Assembly (NCBI RefSeq): GCF_014219065.1
Contig: NZ_JACLGO010000006.1
Coordinates: 62,001 to 126,000, forward strand
From: Halopseudomonas xiamenensis
GTDB taxonomy: Bacteria > Pseudomonadota > Gammaproteobacteria > Pseudomonadales > Pseudomonadaceae
DNA length: 64,000 nucleotides
Direction: 5' to 3'
The notes below the pieces were generated by a model. That model was not told the DNA's origin. It did no database searches and saw only the letters and a program-made list of their open reading frames with translations. The translations under genes and the position numbers were made by a program. The stretch's first letter is position 1. Each line of letters opens with the position of its first letter. Below, one piece after another: positions 8,900 through 18,857 of this stretch.

Positions 8900-9922
8900 T
8901 TACTCCTTGCCCTCTTGCAGGGCGATGAATCGGGGTGTGCTGCGCGATACGAAGCCGTCCCCCTGACGAATGACGAACAGCGCCGGAAGATCATGTTCCA
9001 GCGCATATTCCCAACCACGCTCCGAACCCATCACCAACAAGGTGGTGGAAAGCCCGTCGGCCCAGGCAGCGGACTCGTGGAGCACCGTCACCGCAGCCAG
9101 ATCATGCATCACCGGCTTGCCGCTGACCGGATCGAAGGTATGCGAATAACGCTGACCCTCATGCTCGAAATAGTTGCGATAGTCACCAGAGGTGGACACA
9201 CCATAGCCACGCAGCGGCAACACCAGCTGGGCCACCCGACTTTCATCCCGCGGTTCTTCCACGGCGATGCGCCAGGGACTACCACCCGGCTTCTCACCGT
9301 CTGCCTTCAGCTCGCCGGTAAGCTCTACCATATAGTCTTTGATGCCCATGGCTATCAGACGTTCGGCTACTTCGTCGACCATATAGCCGGCGGCAATGCC
9401 GCTGACATCCAGCTCCAGCTGGTTGTCCTTGCACAGTTGCTGGCCGCGGATATGCAGATGTTCATGGCCGGTACGCGCCATGGCCTCAGCCAACTGCCCG
9501 GGTTCAGGCAACTGCCGCGGCTCGCCAGCCCCATGAAAGCCCCACAGCCGCATCAGTGGCTCCAGGGTCAGGTCGAAGCTGCCGTCACTGTGCTGATGCA
9601 GCTGCTGCGCCAGTACGACCAGATCGAGAATGGGTTCCGGCATGTCCTGGCAGGTACCTGCCGGTGCCGCATTGAAGCGCGACAGGTCCGAGTCCGGACG
9701 CCAGGTGGAAGCGACACTTTCGAAATCTTCCAGCAACTGTTCTACCGTGGCCTGTACCTCGGCCGCGGGTGGCGTACCTTCCCTACCCACCCACTTGATC
9801 GAATAGGTGCTGCCCATGGTCAAGCCGGTTATTTCGGCAACCGGCTCGGCAGAATTGAAACAGCCCGTCAGGGCTGCTGCCAGGGCAGCAGCACAGACGG
9901 GCCGGACAAGGCGATGCAACAT
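8900..9922 (-). CDS. apbE: ApbE, FAD:protein FMN transferase
   Basis: Attaches FMN through a phosphoester bond to threonines of NqrB and NqrC, using FAD as donor. The chosen ATG (9922) gives about 340 residues with a lipoprotein signal ending in the lipobox LTGC, so the enzyme should be anchored on the periplasmic face. An ATG six codons upstream (9940), overlapping nqrF, is an alternative but has no visible ribosome binding site. Family motifs are present: TGLTMGSTYSIKW near the N terminus, DSDLSRFN, LDVSGIAAGYMVDEVAERL, TSGDYRNYF and YSHTFDPVSGKPV. It sits between nqrF and nqrM, and its likely substrates NqrB and NqrC are encoded a few kilobases upstream in the same operon. Confidence 0.95.
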   Translation of the reverse strand: MLHRLVRPVCAAALAAALTGCFNSAEPVAEITGLTMGSTYSIKWVGREGTPPAAEVQATVEQLLEDFESVASTWRPDSDLSRFNAAPAGTCQDMPEPILDLVVLAQQLHQHSDGSFDLTLEPLMRLWGFHGAGEPRQLPEPGQLAEAMARTGHEHLHIRGQQLCKDNQLELDVSGIAAGYMVDEVAERLIAMGIKDYMVELTGELKADGEKPGGSPWRIAVEEPRDESRVAQLVLPLRGYGVSTSGDYRNYFEHEGQRYSHTFDPVSGKPVMHDLAAVTVLHESAAWADGLSTTLLVMGSERGWEYALEHDLPALFVIRQGDGFVSRSTPRFIALQEGKE

Positions 9923-9923
9923 A

Positions 9924-11150
9924 TCAACCGCCGAAGTCATCGAGCAGGATGTTCTCGGGCTCCACCCCCAGGTCCTCGAGCATCTTGATCACCGAAGCGT
10001 TCATCATCGGCGGCCCGCACATGTAGAACTCGCAGTCCTCCGGTGCCGGATGGTCCTTCAGATAGTTCTCATACAGCACGTTGTGGATGAAACCGGTGGG
10101 GCCTTCCCAGTTGTCCTCGGGCAGTGCATCCGACAACGCCAGGTGCCACTCGAAGTTCTCGTGTTCGGCAGCCAGCTTGTCGTATTCATCGACATAGAAG
10201 GCTTCGCGCAGCGAGCGAGCGCCATACCAGAAGGACATCTTGCGCGTGCTCTTGAGACGCAGCAGCTGGTCCATGATATGCGAACGCATCGGCGCCATAC
10301 CTGCGCCACCACCGATGAACACCATTTCCGCATCGGTATCCTTGGCGAAGAATTCGCCGAAAGGCCCATACACAGTGATCTTGTCGCCCGGCTTCAGACT
10401 GAAGACATAGGAAGACATGATGCCCGGCGGGATGTGATCCTGCCCGGGCGGTGGCGTCGCCACGCGGATATTGAACTTGACGATACCCTTCTCTTCCGGG
10501 TAGTTGGCCATGGAATAAGCACGGATAACCGATTCATCGACCTTGGACACATAACGCCAGATATCGAACTTGTCCCAATCAGGATGGAATTCGGGCTGGA
10601 TATCGAAATCCTTGTAGTGCAACGTGTGGGGTGGGCACTCCAGCTGCACATAGCCACCAGCACGGAAGTCGACGTTCTCGCCTTCCGGCAGGCGCAGGGT
10701 CAGCTCCTTGATGAAGGTCGCCACGTTGGGGTTGGACTCGACCACGCACTCCCATTTCTTGACCCCGAATACCTCCTCGGGAACCTCGATCTTCATGTCC
10801 TGCTTGACCGGGGTCTGACAGGACAGGCGCCAGCCCTCACGGGCTTCACGCTTGTTGAAGTGGCTCTCCTCGGTGGCCAGCATCTCGCCACCGCCGCTCT
10901 CCACAACGCACTTGCACTGGGCGCAGGTGCCACCGCCACCACAGGCGGAGGACAGGAAGATGCCATTATCCGCCAGGGTGCCCAGCAACTTGCCACCTGC
11001 CGGTACGGTAATGGTTCTTTCACCATTGATTTCAATATTCACATCACCGCTGGACACCAGCCGCATGCGCGCCAGCAGAATAATCACCACCAGCACCAGC
11101 ACGATGCCGGTGAACATCGCGATGGGCAGCAATAAATCAAGAATCGACAT
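9924..11150 (-). CDS. nqrF: NqrF, NADH-oxidising subunit of Na+-NQR
   Basis: Electron entry subunit: it oxidises NADH through FAD and passes electrons to a 2Fe-2S centre. About 408 residues. One N-terminal membrane segment (about 7-28) precedes a ferredoxin domain with cysteines at about 70, 76, 79 and 111 ([14 protein letters not shown]), then a ferredoxin-reductase domain with RAYSMANYP (FAD), [15 protein letters not shown] (NADH) and the terminal [16 protein letters not shown] 11150 is chosen because GGGAG lies five bases upstream; a GTG at 11156 would be too close to that site. It starts 10 bp after the nqrE stop. Confidence 0.97.
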   Translation of the reverse strand: MSILDLLLPIAMFTGIVLVLVVIILLARMRLVSSGDVNIEINGERTITVPAGGKLLGTLADNGIFLSSACGGGGTCAQCKCVVESGGGEMLATEESHFNKREAREGWRLSCQTPVKQDMKIEVPEEVFGVKKWECVVESNPNVATFIKELTLRLPEGENVDFRAGGYVQLECPPHTLHYKDFDIQPEFHPDWDKFDIWRYVSKVDESVIRAYSMANYPEEKGIVKFNIRVATPPPGQDHIPPGIMSSYVFSLKPGDKITVYGPFGEFFAKDTDAEMVFIGGGAGMAPMRSHIMDQLLRLKSTRKMSFWYGARSLREAFYVDEYDKLAAEHENFEWHLALSDALPEDNWEGPTGFIHNVLYENYLKDHPAPEDCEFYMCGPPMMNASVIKMLEDLGVEPENILLDDFGG

Positions 11151-11160
11151 GTCCACTCCC

Positions 11161-11768
<608 letters not shown>

Positions 11769-11769
<1 letters not shown>

Positions 11770-12437
11770 CAATAGGCCTCCTTGTTGGATACCTGCGGCG
11801 CCATCTTGAAGTCCGCTTTCTCCACCTGCTCGGTCTTCCAGCTACGTATCGCCCAGATGAACAGACCGATCAGGAAGAACGCCGATGGTGGCAACAGCAG
11901 CATGCCGTTGGGCTGATACCAGCCACCATTGTTGACAGAGGGGATGATCTCGTAGCCCATCAGCGTCCCGGCACCGAACAGCTCACGCACGATACCCAGG
12001 CCGATCAGCATGGCACTGTAGCCCAGACCGTTGCCGATGCCATCGAAGAACGACAGTACCGGCGGGTTCTGCATGGCGAAACCCTCGGCACGCCCCATCA
12101 CGATACAGTTGGTGATGATCAGGCCGACGAATACCGACAGCTGCTTGCTCAGCGCATAGGCATAGGCCTTGAGCACCTGGTCTACCACGATTACCAGCGA
12201 GGCGATGATCACCACCTGGACGATCATGCGGATCGCACTGGGAATCTGGCTGCGGATCAGCGAGATGAACATGCTGGAAAAGCCGCACACCAGGGTCAGT
12301 GCGATACTCATCACCAGGGCGGTGTTCAGGTTCGAGGTAACCGCCAGCGCCGAGCAGATCCCGAGGATCTGCAGGCCGATGGGGTTGTTATTGAAGATCG
12401 GGTCCAGCAGGACCTGTCTGATTGTAGGCTGTGACAT
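11769..12437 (-). CDS. nqrD: NqrD, membrane subunit of Na+-NQR
   Basis: Integral membrane subunit of about 222 residues, paralogous to NqrE, with six hydrophobic segments. The segments [16 protein letters not shown] and [16 protein letters not shown] carry the conserved cysteines that would ligate the shared iron centre. The ATG at 12437 is chosen because GGGGAGG lies seven bases upstream; a TTG two codons earlier (12443) would place the same site too close. It starts two bases after the nqrC stop. Confidence 0.96.
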
Positions 12438-12439
12438 GC

Positions 12440-13231
12440 TCAAGCCTCCCCTGCGCGCAGGTTATCGATGAAGGGACCGAAGCCATTCTCGCCCAGCCAG
12501 TATTCCAGCAGACGGTTGACCCCGTTGACTGTCAGCGTGGCACCCGCCAGCCCGTCGACCTGGTGCTGGGCATTCGGGTTGCCGGGTTCGACACTCCCCT
12601 TGAGTATGCGGATGACCGGCCGGCCGTCTTCGTTGAATATCTGCTTGCCGGGCCACTGGCCACGCCAGTTCGGATTATCAACCTCGCCACCCAGTCCGGG
12701 GGTTTCAGCATGCTGATAGAAGCCGAAGCCCTGCACGGTATTCAGGTCGGCGCGCAGGGCGAGAAACCCGTGCAGCGTAGACCACAGGCCGTAGCCACGA
12801 ACCGGCAGGATCAGGGTTTCCATCTGCTGGTCCTCGCCCTCGACGATATACGCCACGCTGTAGTTCTCGCGACGATTGATCGAGGCGATATCCTCGGCAC
12901 CGGACAGGTTCCGCGACAGCGCCGGATCCTTGGCAGCGGCTGCCGGATCGAAGGTTTCAGCATCGTAAGCATCGCTGAAGCGGCCGCTTTCCAGGTCGAC
13001 CAGCCGAGCGACGATGCGCTCGTCGAACAACGCCTTGACCTGCGCACCGGACATCGAGGCATCCCCCAGGCCGGCGATGGCGAGGATATTGCGCTGTTTG
13101 TCCAGCAGTGCGTTCTCGACCTGGGTCGGGCGCAACGCAACCGCCGCACCCGCGACAAACACGGAACAGACCAGGCACACCAGCAGCGCGACTACCAGCG
13201 TGCGGACGGTGGATTCTTTCTGACTAGACAT
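12440..13231 (-). CDS. nqrC: NqrC, covalent FMN subunit of Na+-NQR
   Basis: Mostly periplasmic subunit of 263 residues with one N-terminal membrane anchor (about 10-33). The flavinylation motif is DGLAGATLT, and threonine 232 in GAT is the likely FMN attachment site, to be modified by the ApbE encoded in the same operon. Other conserved stretches include [19 protein letters not shown] and HAETPGLGG. Its ATG overlaps the nqrB stop codon (TAG) by eight bases. Confidence 0.96.
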   Translation of the reverse strand: MSSQKESTVRTLVVALLVCLVCSVFVAGAAVALRPTQVENALLDKQRNILAIAGLGDASMSGAQVKALFDERIVARLVDLESGRFSDAYDAETFDPAAAAKDPALSRNLSGAEDIASINRRENYSVAYIVEGEDQQMETLILPVRGYGLWSTLHGFLALRADLNTVQGFGFYQHAETPGLGGEVDNPNWRGQWPGKQIFNEDGRPVIRILKGSVEPGNPNAQHQVDGLAGATLTVNGVNRLLEYWLGENGFGPFIDNLRAGEA

Positions 13232-14435
13232 GACGTGCCAGCCTCCGCTTGATATTAGCCTGGATGATGAAATGGTCGATCAGGGGCGCACACAGGTTGG
13301 CGAACAGGATGGCCAGCATCATGCCCTCCGGGAATGCCGGGTTGACCACCCGGATCAGCACCACCATGACCCCGATCAGCCCGCCGAAGATCCACTTGCC
13401 GAGATTGGTCATCGATGCCGACACTGGATCGGTGGCCATGAAGATCATGCCGAAGGCGAAGCCACCGGTGACCATGTGCCAGTACCAGGGCATGGAGAAC
13501 ATCGGATTGGTCTCCGAGCCAATGACGTTGAACAGGCTGCTCAACGCGATCATGCCGATCATGACCCCGGCAACGATGCGCCAGGAGGCGATCTTGGTCA
13601 TCAGCAACACCGCACCGCCGATGAAGATGGCCAGGGTACTGGTTTCACCGATGGAACCCTGCATGGTGCCGATGAAGGCATCCATCCAGCTCAGCCCACC
13701 GTTGATCACCGCATCCATACCGCCCGCACCGATCATGCTCAGAGTGGTCGCACCGGAGAAGCCATCCACGGCAGTCCAGACACTGTCACCTGAAATCTGT
13801 GCCGGATAGGCAAAGAACAGAAAAGCACGTCCGGTCAACGCGGGGTTGAGGAAGTTTTTACCAGTACCGCCGAAGATTTCCTTGCCGATCACCACACCGA
13901 AGCTGATACCTATGGCCACCTGCCAGAGCGGAATGCTTGGCGGCAGTATCAGCGCGAACAACACCGAGGTGACGAAGAAACCCTCGTTGACCTCGTGCTT
14001 GCGCACGGTCGCGAACAATACCTCCCAGAAGCCACCGACGATGAAAGTCACCGCGTAGATGGGTACGAACCAGGTAGCACCGTGAATGATGTTGTCCCAG
14101 ATGCTGCCCGGATCGAAGCCGGCGAGCATGCCGATGATCGCGAAGCGCCAGCCATCCTGGGCGGCCAGCAGTTCCGGGTTGGCCGCGAATACGCTGTTGG
14201 CCTGGTAGCCGACGTTCCACATACCGAAGAACATCGCCGGGAAGGTACACAACCAGACGGTGATCATCATGCGCTTGAGGTCGATGCCGTCACGCACATG
14301 CGCGGTGGTCCTGGTCACACTGGCCGGTTTGTACAGAAAGGTGTCGAGCGCCTCGTACAGGGCATACCACTTCTCGTACCTGCCGCCCTTCTCGAAATGG
14401 TGCTCGACCTTGTCAAGTAAACTGCGCAGCCCCAT
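13224..14435 (-). CDS. nqrB: NqrB, membrane subunit of Na+-NQR with covalent FMN
   Basis: Largest membrane subunit (403 residues, about ten hydrophobic segments), carrying covalent FMN and riboflavin and forming the sodium path and the quinone site region. It has the typical N terminus ([22 protein letters not shown] is the soluble start, positions 1-22). The flavinylation motif is SGATTL, with threonine 230 the probable FMN site. [22 protein letters not shown] is also conserved. It begins three bases after nqrA and overlaps nqrC. Confidence 0.97.
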   Translation of the reverse strand: MGLRSLLDKVEHHFEKGGRYEKWYALYEALDTFLYKPASVTRTTAHVRDGIDLKRMMITVWLCTFPAMFFGMWNVGYQANSVFAANPELLAAQDGWRFAIIGMLAGFDPGSIWDNIIHGATWFVPIYAVTFIVGGFWEVLFATVRKHEVNEGFFVTSVLFALILPPSIPLWQVAIGISFGVVIGKEIFGGTGKNFLNPALTGRAFLFFAYPAQISGDSVWTAVDGFSGATTLSMIGAGGMDAVINGGLSWMDAFIGTMQGSIGETSTLAIFIGGAVLLMTKIASWRIVAGVMIGMIALSSLFNVIGSETNPMFSMPWYWHMVTGGFAFGMIFMATDPVSASMTNLGKWIFGGLIGVMVVLIRVVNPAFPEGMMLAILFANLCAPLIDHFIIQANIKRRLARHV

Positions 14436-14438
14436 TGG

Positions 14439-15776
14439 TCAACCCTCCTTCTCGATGTGCGTGAGATTGTCACGCAGGATCGGGCCGTATTCGTATTTGC
14501 CGGCACACACGTAGCTGCACAGCGCCAGATCCTCTTCATCCAGTTCCAGACAACCCAGTTTCTGCGCCATGTCGGTATCGCCGACGATCAGCGAACGCAG
14601 CAGTTGGGTAGGCAGGATATCCAGCGGCATGATCTCTTCGTAGTTGCCGACCGGAACCATGGCGCGGGCGCTGCCATTGGTGCTGGTGGTGAAGTTGAAC
14701 AACCTGGAGGGCGACAGTTTGGAGATGAAGATATTCAGGATGGAGTGCTTGTCGACACCGGCACGCAGGTAATGCAGCATTTCGCGCTGGGTACCTTCGA
14801 GCAGCACCGAGACCTGCAGGTGATAGCGCCCGAGGAACTCAGTAGCGCCCCGCGCCAGGCGACCACCCAGTACGGAGCCGGAAATGATGCGATTGTTACC
14901 CGGCTTCATTTCCCCTGCGGTCAGCTCGGCCAGGTTGGCACCGACGACGGTACGCAACAGGCGCGGCCGCTCGACCTGCGGACCACCGAGGGCGATCACG
15001 CGTTCGGTCGACAGATGACCGCTGGTGAACAGCCTGCCCACCGCGACAACATCCTGGTAATTGATGTGCCACACCTGGCGGCTCTCGCTGACCGGGTCCA
15101 GCATGTGTATATGGGTACCCACCAGACCGGCCGGATGCGGCCCGGCGAAGCTTTCGCTGCGCACCCCGGGAATATTCTCCCCGGGAACTGCCGAACCCTC
15201 GGCCTTGCACAGCCAGATACCGGACAGGCACGACAGCACCTTCAGTCCATTTTCGAAGTCGGCGGCACATTCCTGCAGCACCACCGCCGGGTCGGCCGAC
15301 AATGGGTGCGTATCGATTGCTGTAACGAAGATCGACGAGGGAGTGGCATCCACTGCCGGCACCTTGCTGTAGGGCCTGGTACGCAGGGCGGTCCACAGAC
15401 CGGAGCGGATCAGCTTGTCGCGTACCAGTTGCCCATCCAGGCTGCCCAGGGTATCGACGGCATGGCTGCCGAAGTCGATGGAGTCGTTGCCTTCGACATC
15501 GATCACCACCGACTGCAGAACCCGCTTCTCGCCGCGGTTGATGGCGCTGACCACGCCACTGGCGGGAGCGGTATAAAGCACACCGGGGGTTTTCTTGTCA
15601 CTGAACAGGATCTGCCCTGCCTGCACCCGGTCACCGACCTGCACCTCCATCGTAGGCTTCATACCGTGGTAATCGAAACCTATGACCGCAACGCTTCTGA
15701 CCGGACGTGCGTCCTCGATGCGCTGTTCAGGTGAGCCGGTGATTGGCAGATCCAAGCCCCGTTTGATCTTTATCAT
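14439..15776 (-). CDS. nqrA: NqrA, soluble subunit of Na+-NQR
   Basis: Peripheral cytoplasmic subunit involved in ubiquinone interaction; 445 residues, usual length, without membrane segments. It begins [20 protein letters not shown], and [20 protein letters not shown] and [13 protein letters not shown] are family signatures of the biotin-lipoyl-like fold. As the first gene of nqrABCDEF-apbE-nqrM it should lie next to the operon promoter, in the roughly 275 bp between its ATG and the gap terminator. I could not pick a convincing promoter there. Confidence 0.97.
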   Translation of the reverse strand: MIKIKRGLDLPITGSPEQRIEDARPVRSVAVIGFDYHGMKPTMEVQVGDRVQAGQILFSDKKTPGVLYTAPASGVVSAINRGEKRVLQSVVIDVEGNDSIDFGSHAVDTLGSLDGQLVRDKLIRSGLWTALRTRPYSKVPAVDATPSSIFVTAIDTHPLSADPAVVLQECAADFENGLKVLSCLSGIWLCKAEGSAVPGENIPGVRSESFAGPHPAGLVGTHIHMLDPVSESRQVWHINYQDVVAVGRLFTSGHLSTERVIALGGPQVERPRLLRTVVGANLAELTAGEMKPGNNRIISGSVLGGRLARGATEFLGRYHLQVSVLLEGTQREMLHYLRAGVDKHSILNIFISKLSPSRLFNFTTSTNGSARAMVPVGNYEEIMPLDILPTQLLRSLIVGDTDMAQKLGCLELDEEDLALCSYVCAGKYEYGPILRDNLTHIEKEG

Positions 15777-16051
15777 ACGAATAGCCTAATCACATATGGA
15801 ATTTGTGAAGGGCAATGGCGATGCACAGAGCGCAAATTGGCTCCGCTGAACTTAACAGGAAAAAATCAGACGATGCAGCCACGACCCCGATCGAAAAATC
15901 CCGTCAAGTATAAAGATCATGGCCTTTTAAAGCTACTCGGCCGCAGTCTTTTTCAGGTTTTTCCGTGGCATAGTGTCGCAGCACCAGAGAATCCCCTGCA
16001 GCGTCAGCAAGCGCATTGCAGAGCCGTTGCCAGCGCAGGATCGGCAGCCAC
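15777..16051 (-). other. Non-coding region upstream of nqrA
   Basis: About 275 bp without a supported gene, between the nqrA start and the gap terminator, both on the minus strand. It must contain the nqr promoter. It is AT-richer than its surroundings. On the minus strand TTTATACTTGACGGG offers a TATACT or a TTGACG, but neither has a good partner at 16-18 bp, so no promoter is assigned. Short plus-strand reading frames here have no family resemblance. Confidence 0.4.
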
Positions 16052-16077
16052 AAAAAAGGCGCCGAAGCGCCTTTTTT
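16052..16077 (-). terminator. Rho-independent terminator of gap
   Basis: Perfect inverted repeat 13 bp after the gap stop. On the minus strand it reads GGCGC, loop TTCG, GCGCC, followed by six T and preceded by six A. The UUCG loop gives an unusually stable hairpin. Because of the A run on one side and T run on the other it could act in both directions, but only gap ends here. Confidence 0.85.
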
Positions 16078-16089
16078 GATTACCACATG

Positions 16090-17529
16090 TTACGCCGGGA
16101 AGGCCGGCGGGTTGACGTCCGCCATGTCTTCCAGGATACGCACGACCTGGCAGCTGTAACCGAACTCGTTGTCATACCAGACGTAGAGGATGACCCGATT
16201 GTCGTTGCAGATGGTCGCCTCGGCATCCACCACGCCAGCGTGACGCGAACCGACGAAATCGGTCGACACCACTTCCTGGCTGTTGGTGAAGTCGATCTGC
16301 TTGTGCAGCTCGGAGTGCAACGCCATGTGGCGCAGGTAGTCGTTCACTTCCTCGCGATTGGTCGACTTCTCCAGATTCAGGTTCAGAATCGCCATGGAGA
16401 CGTTCGGCGTGGGCACGCGAATCGCATTACCGCTCAGCTTGCCGGCCAGCTCCGGCAGCGCCTTGGCTACCGCTTTGGCTGCCCCGGTCTCGGTGATGAC
16501 CATATTCAGCGCAGCACTGCGGCCACGACGATTGCCCTTGTGGAAGTTGTCGATCAGGTTCTGGTCGTTGGTGTAGGAATGCACCGTCTCCACGTGACCA
16601 TTGAGGATGCCGAACTTGTCATTGATCGCCTTGAGCACCGGCACGATGGCGTTGGTGGTACAGGAGGCAGCCGAGACGATCTTGTCTTCCGGGGTGATCC
16701 ACGCATGGTTGATGCCATGCACGATATTCTTCAGGTTGCCCTTGCCCGGCGCGGTCAGCACCACCTGGCTCACACCCGGGCACTTCAGGTGCTGGGACAG
16801 GCCGGCTTCGTCACGCCAGACGCCGGTGTTGTCCACCAGGATGGCGTCCTGGATACCGTAGGCGGTGTAGTCGACGCTGGTCGGATCGCTGGCATAGATG
16901 AACTGGATCTGGTTGCCGTTGGCGGTCAGCGTGTTGTTTTCCTCGTCGATGGTGATGGTGCCCTGGAAGGAACCATGAACCGAATCGCGGCGCAGCAGGC
17001 TGGCGCGCTTGGACAGGTCGTTCTCAGCCCCCTTGCGGACCACCACCGCACGCAGGCGCAGACCATCACCGGCGCCGGCCTTCTCGACCAGGATGCGCGC
17101 CAGCAGACGACCGATACGGCCGAAGCCGTAGAGCACCACATCGCGCCCCTGACGCTTCTCGCCCTTGTGGCCGATGACGCTGGCCAGCTCCCTGCGCAGG
17201 AAGGCATCGAGATCGTTCCCGCCTTCCTTCTGGAACTTGACCACCAGACGCGCCAGGTCGATCGACGCCGGCCCCAGGTCCAGATCGACCAGAGCCTTGA
17301 TTACCGGATAGGTATCGTGCACCGACAACTCGTTGTCATCGATCTGGCGGGCAAAGCGGTGGGATTTGAGCAGGCTGATGACGGAGCGATTGACCAGACC
17401 ACGGCCATAGATGGAGGTGACCACATTGTGTTCACGGTACAGACGTCCAATCAACGGGATCATCGCTTCGGCAGTCGCTTCGCGATCGGTCCAGTTATCC
17501 AGACATTGCTCGTATTGGGCTTGAGTCAC
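16090..17529 (-). CDS. gap: Glyceraldehyde-3-phosphate dehydrogenase, long form
   Basis: Oxidises glyceraldehyde-3-phosphate to 1,3-bisphosphoglycerate, or runs the reverse reaction in gluconeogenesis. The 479 residues are longer than the usual 330-340. The first 130 or so form an extra helical domain, after which the canonical enzyme starts at VVLYGFGRIGRLL (GFGRIGR at 135-141). The catalytic cysteine is about 290 in SAASCTTNA, and the C terminus has WYDNEFGYSCQVVRI. The start is a GTG at 17529 with GGAAGG seven bases upstream; longer readings lack a site. It matches the long GAPDH gene between the nqr operon and mfd in Pseudomonas. The role of the extra domain is unknown to me. Confidence 0.93.
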   Translation of the reverse strand: MTQAQYEQCLDNWTDREATAEAMIPLIGRLYREHNVVTSIYGRGLVNRSVISLLKSHRFARQIDDNELSVHDTYPVIKALVDLDLGPASIDLARLVVKFQKEGGNDLDAFLRRELASVIGHKGEKRQGRDVVLYGFGRIGRLLARILVEKAGAGDGLRLRAVVVRKGAENDLSKRASLLRRDSVHGSFQGTITIDEENNTLTANGNQIQFIYASDPTSVDYTAYGIQDAILVDNTGVWRDEAGLSQHLKCPGVSQVVLTAPGKGNLKNIVHGINHAWITPEDKIVSAASCTTNAIVPVLKAINDKFGILNGHVETVHSYTNDQNLIDNFHKGNRRGRSAALNMVITETGAAKAVAKALPELAGKLSGNAIRVPTPNVSMAILNLNLEKSTNREEVNDYLRHMALHSELHKQIDFTNSQEVVSTDFVGSRHAGVVDAEATICNDNRVILYVWYDNEFGYSCQVVRILEDMADVNPPAFPA

Positions 17530-17651
17530 AGTTTTTCCTTCCAGGTCTTGGGAACTAAGAGGGCCGTTATTATGCGGCGAGTGGCCCTGGTAGGCAATCA
17601 TCCGATGGCTAACGGAGTCCGGCCACAGACCCGGACTCCGTCAGCCCCGCG

Positions 17652-18632
17652 TCAGGCGGCGGATTTGCGCGTACTGTACAAGGACAGCAGCACGCCACCG
17701 GCCAGCAGACCGAAGGTCACTCCCAGCGAAATGCCAGCATGGATATGGATACCCAGACCGTGCGCCAGGATCTTGCAACCGATGAAGATCAGCACCAGCG
17801 ACAGGGCGTACTTCAGGTAGACGAAGCGATGCATCAGCGCGGCCAGGGCAAAATACAGCGAACGCAGCCCGAGGATGGCGAAAATGTTTGATGTATAAAC
17901 AATGAACGGGTCCTGAGTGATGGCGAAGATCGCCGGCACGCTATCCACGGCGAACACCAGGTCGGCCAGTTCGATCAGCACCAGGGCCAGGAACAGCGGC
18001 GTGGCGAACAGCACCACCTTGCCGGTCTTGTCCGGCAGGCGGACGAAGAAATGCGAGCCATGCAGATCATCGGTCACACGGAAATGCCGACGGATAAAGC
18101 CGACCATGCGATTCTGCGACAGATCCTTGTGCTCCTCCTCACCCTTGCTGAGGAACATCTTGACCCCGGAGAACAGCAGGAACACCCCGAACAGATAGAG
18201 AATCCACTCGAACTCCTGCACCAGCGCCGCTCCCAGGCCGATCATGATCGCCCGCAGCACTATCACCCCGAGAATGCCCCAGAACAGCACCCGGTGCTGA
18301 TACAGCCGGGGAATGCCGAAGAAGCTGAGAATCATCGCCATGACGAACACGTTGTCCATCGACAACGACTGCTCGATCAGGAAGCCGGTATAGAACTCCA
18401 GCGCACTGGCCGACCCTCTGTCGAACCAGACCCAGACACCGAACAGGATACCCACGGTGAAATAACCGCTGTACAACAGCAGACTCTCGCGCACCTCGAT
18501 TTCATGATCCTTGCGGTGCAGCACACCCAGGTCGAAGGCGAGAATGGCGAGAACGATGGTCAGGAAGGCGAACCACTGCCAGGCGGCGGTTCCGAGAAAG
18601 GGGGTGGTCAAAAAAGAGATCAGCGGCTCCAT
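17652..18632 (-). CDS. TerC/Alx-family membrane protein
   Basis: Integral membrane protein of 326 residues with about nine hydrophobic segments, of the TerC family, whose members include tellurite-resistance TerC and the manganese-related Alx. Family signatures are FDLGVLHRKDHEIEVRESL near residue 33, EQSLSMDNVFVMAMI near 87 and ELADLVFAVDSVPAIFAI near 220; the acidic residues in the last two are thought to bind metal. A cytoplasmic loop with KGEEEHKDLSQNRM follows the mid-protein segments. Divergent from mfd. The leader can fold over the ribosome binding site (see the adjacent regulatory feature). A role in metal export, probably manganese or calcium, is inferred from the family. Confidence 0.9.
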   Translation of the reverse strand: MEPLISFLTTPFLGTAAWQWFAFLTIVLAILAFDLGVLHRKDHEIEVRESLLLYSGYFTVGILFGVWVWFDRGSASALEFYTGFLIEQSLSMDNVFVMAMILSFFGIPRLYQHRVLFWGILGVIVLRAIMIGLGAALVQEFEWILYLFGVFLLFSGVKMFLSKGEEEHKDLSQNRMVGFIRRHFRVTDDLHGSHFFVRLPDKTGKVVLFATPLFLALVLIELADLVFAVDSVPAIFAITQDPFIVYTSNIFAILGLRSLYFALAALMHRFVYLKYALSLVLIFIGCKILAHGLGIHIHAGISLGVTFGLLAGGVLLSLYSTRKSAA

Positions 18633-18709
18633 GGGGCCCTCCGGTCAAAGTTAAGAATCAACTTATGACTCCGACATCACGGTGGGACCAACCACCGCCA
18701 GAGGGGCCC
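18633..18709 (-). promoter_or_regulatory. Structured leader that can bury the terC ribosome binding site
   Basis: On the minus strand the sequence just before the ATG is CCGGAGGGCCCC, so the GGAGG ribosome binding site is five bases from the start. Upstream lies GGGCCCCTCTGG (plus coordinates 18698-18709). These can pair as an 11-bp helix with one bulged C and one G-U pair, covering the whole binding site. Between them, directly next to the upstream arm, CGGTGG and CCACCG form a 6-bp hairpin with loop TTGGTC. Some TerC/Alx genes are controlled by leader RNAs (yybP-ykoY manganese riboswitch), but I did not find that core here. Confidence 0.4.
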
Positions 18710-18857
18710 GGCGTCACGCGGCAATCATGATATAGCTGCCTCGATACTCTGACAAGCGCAACCCCCGCAAGGTCCGATAAAAACATCGGCAATCACAACA
18801 CGGCCCCCTGCTAAGGGTTAAACTGTGCGTTTTGCGCCACAAGATAAGCCCAACCGC

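Noticed and set aside
15973-17820. 615-codon open frame antisense to gap
   Set aside because: Shadow of gap; it would also run through the gap terminator and into terC.
18633-18800. yybP-ykoY manganese riboswitch before terC
   Set aside because: The conserved GGGGAGUAG-type core was not found, so only a generic RBS-covering fold is reported.
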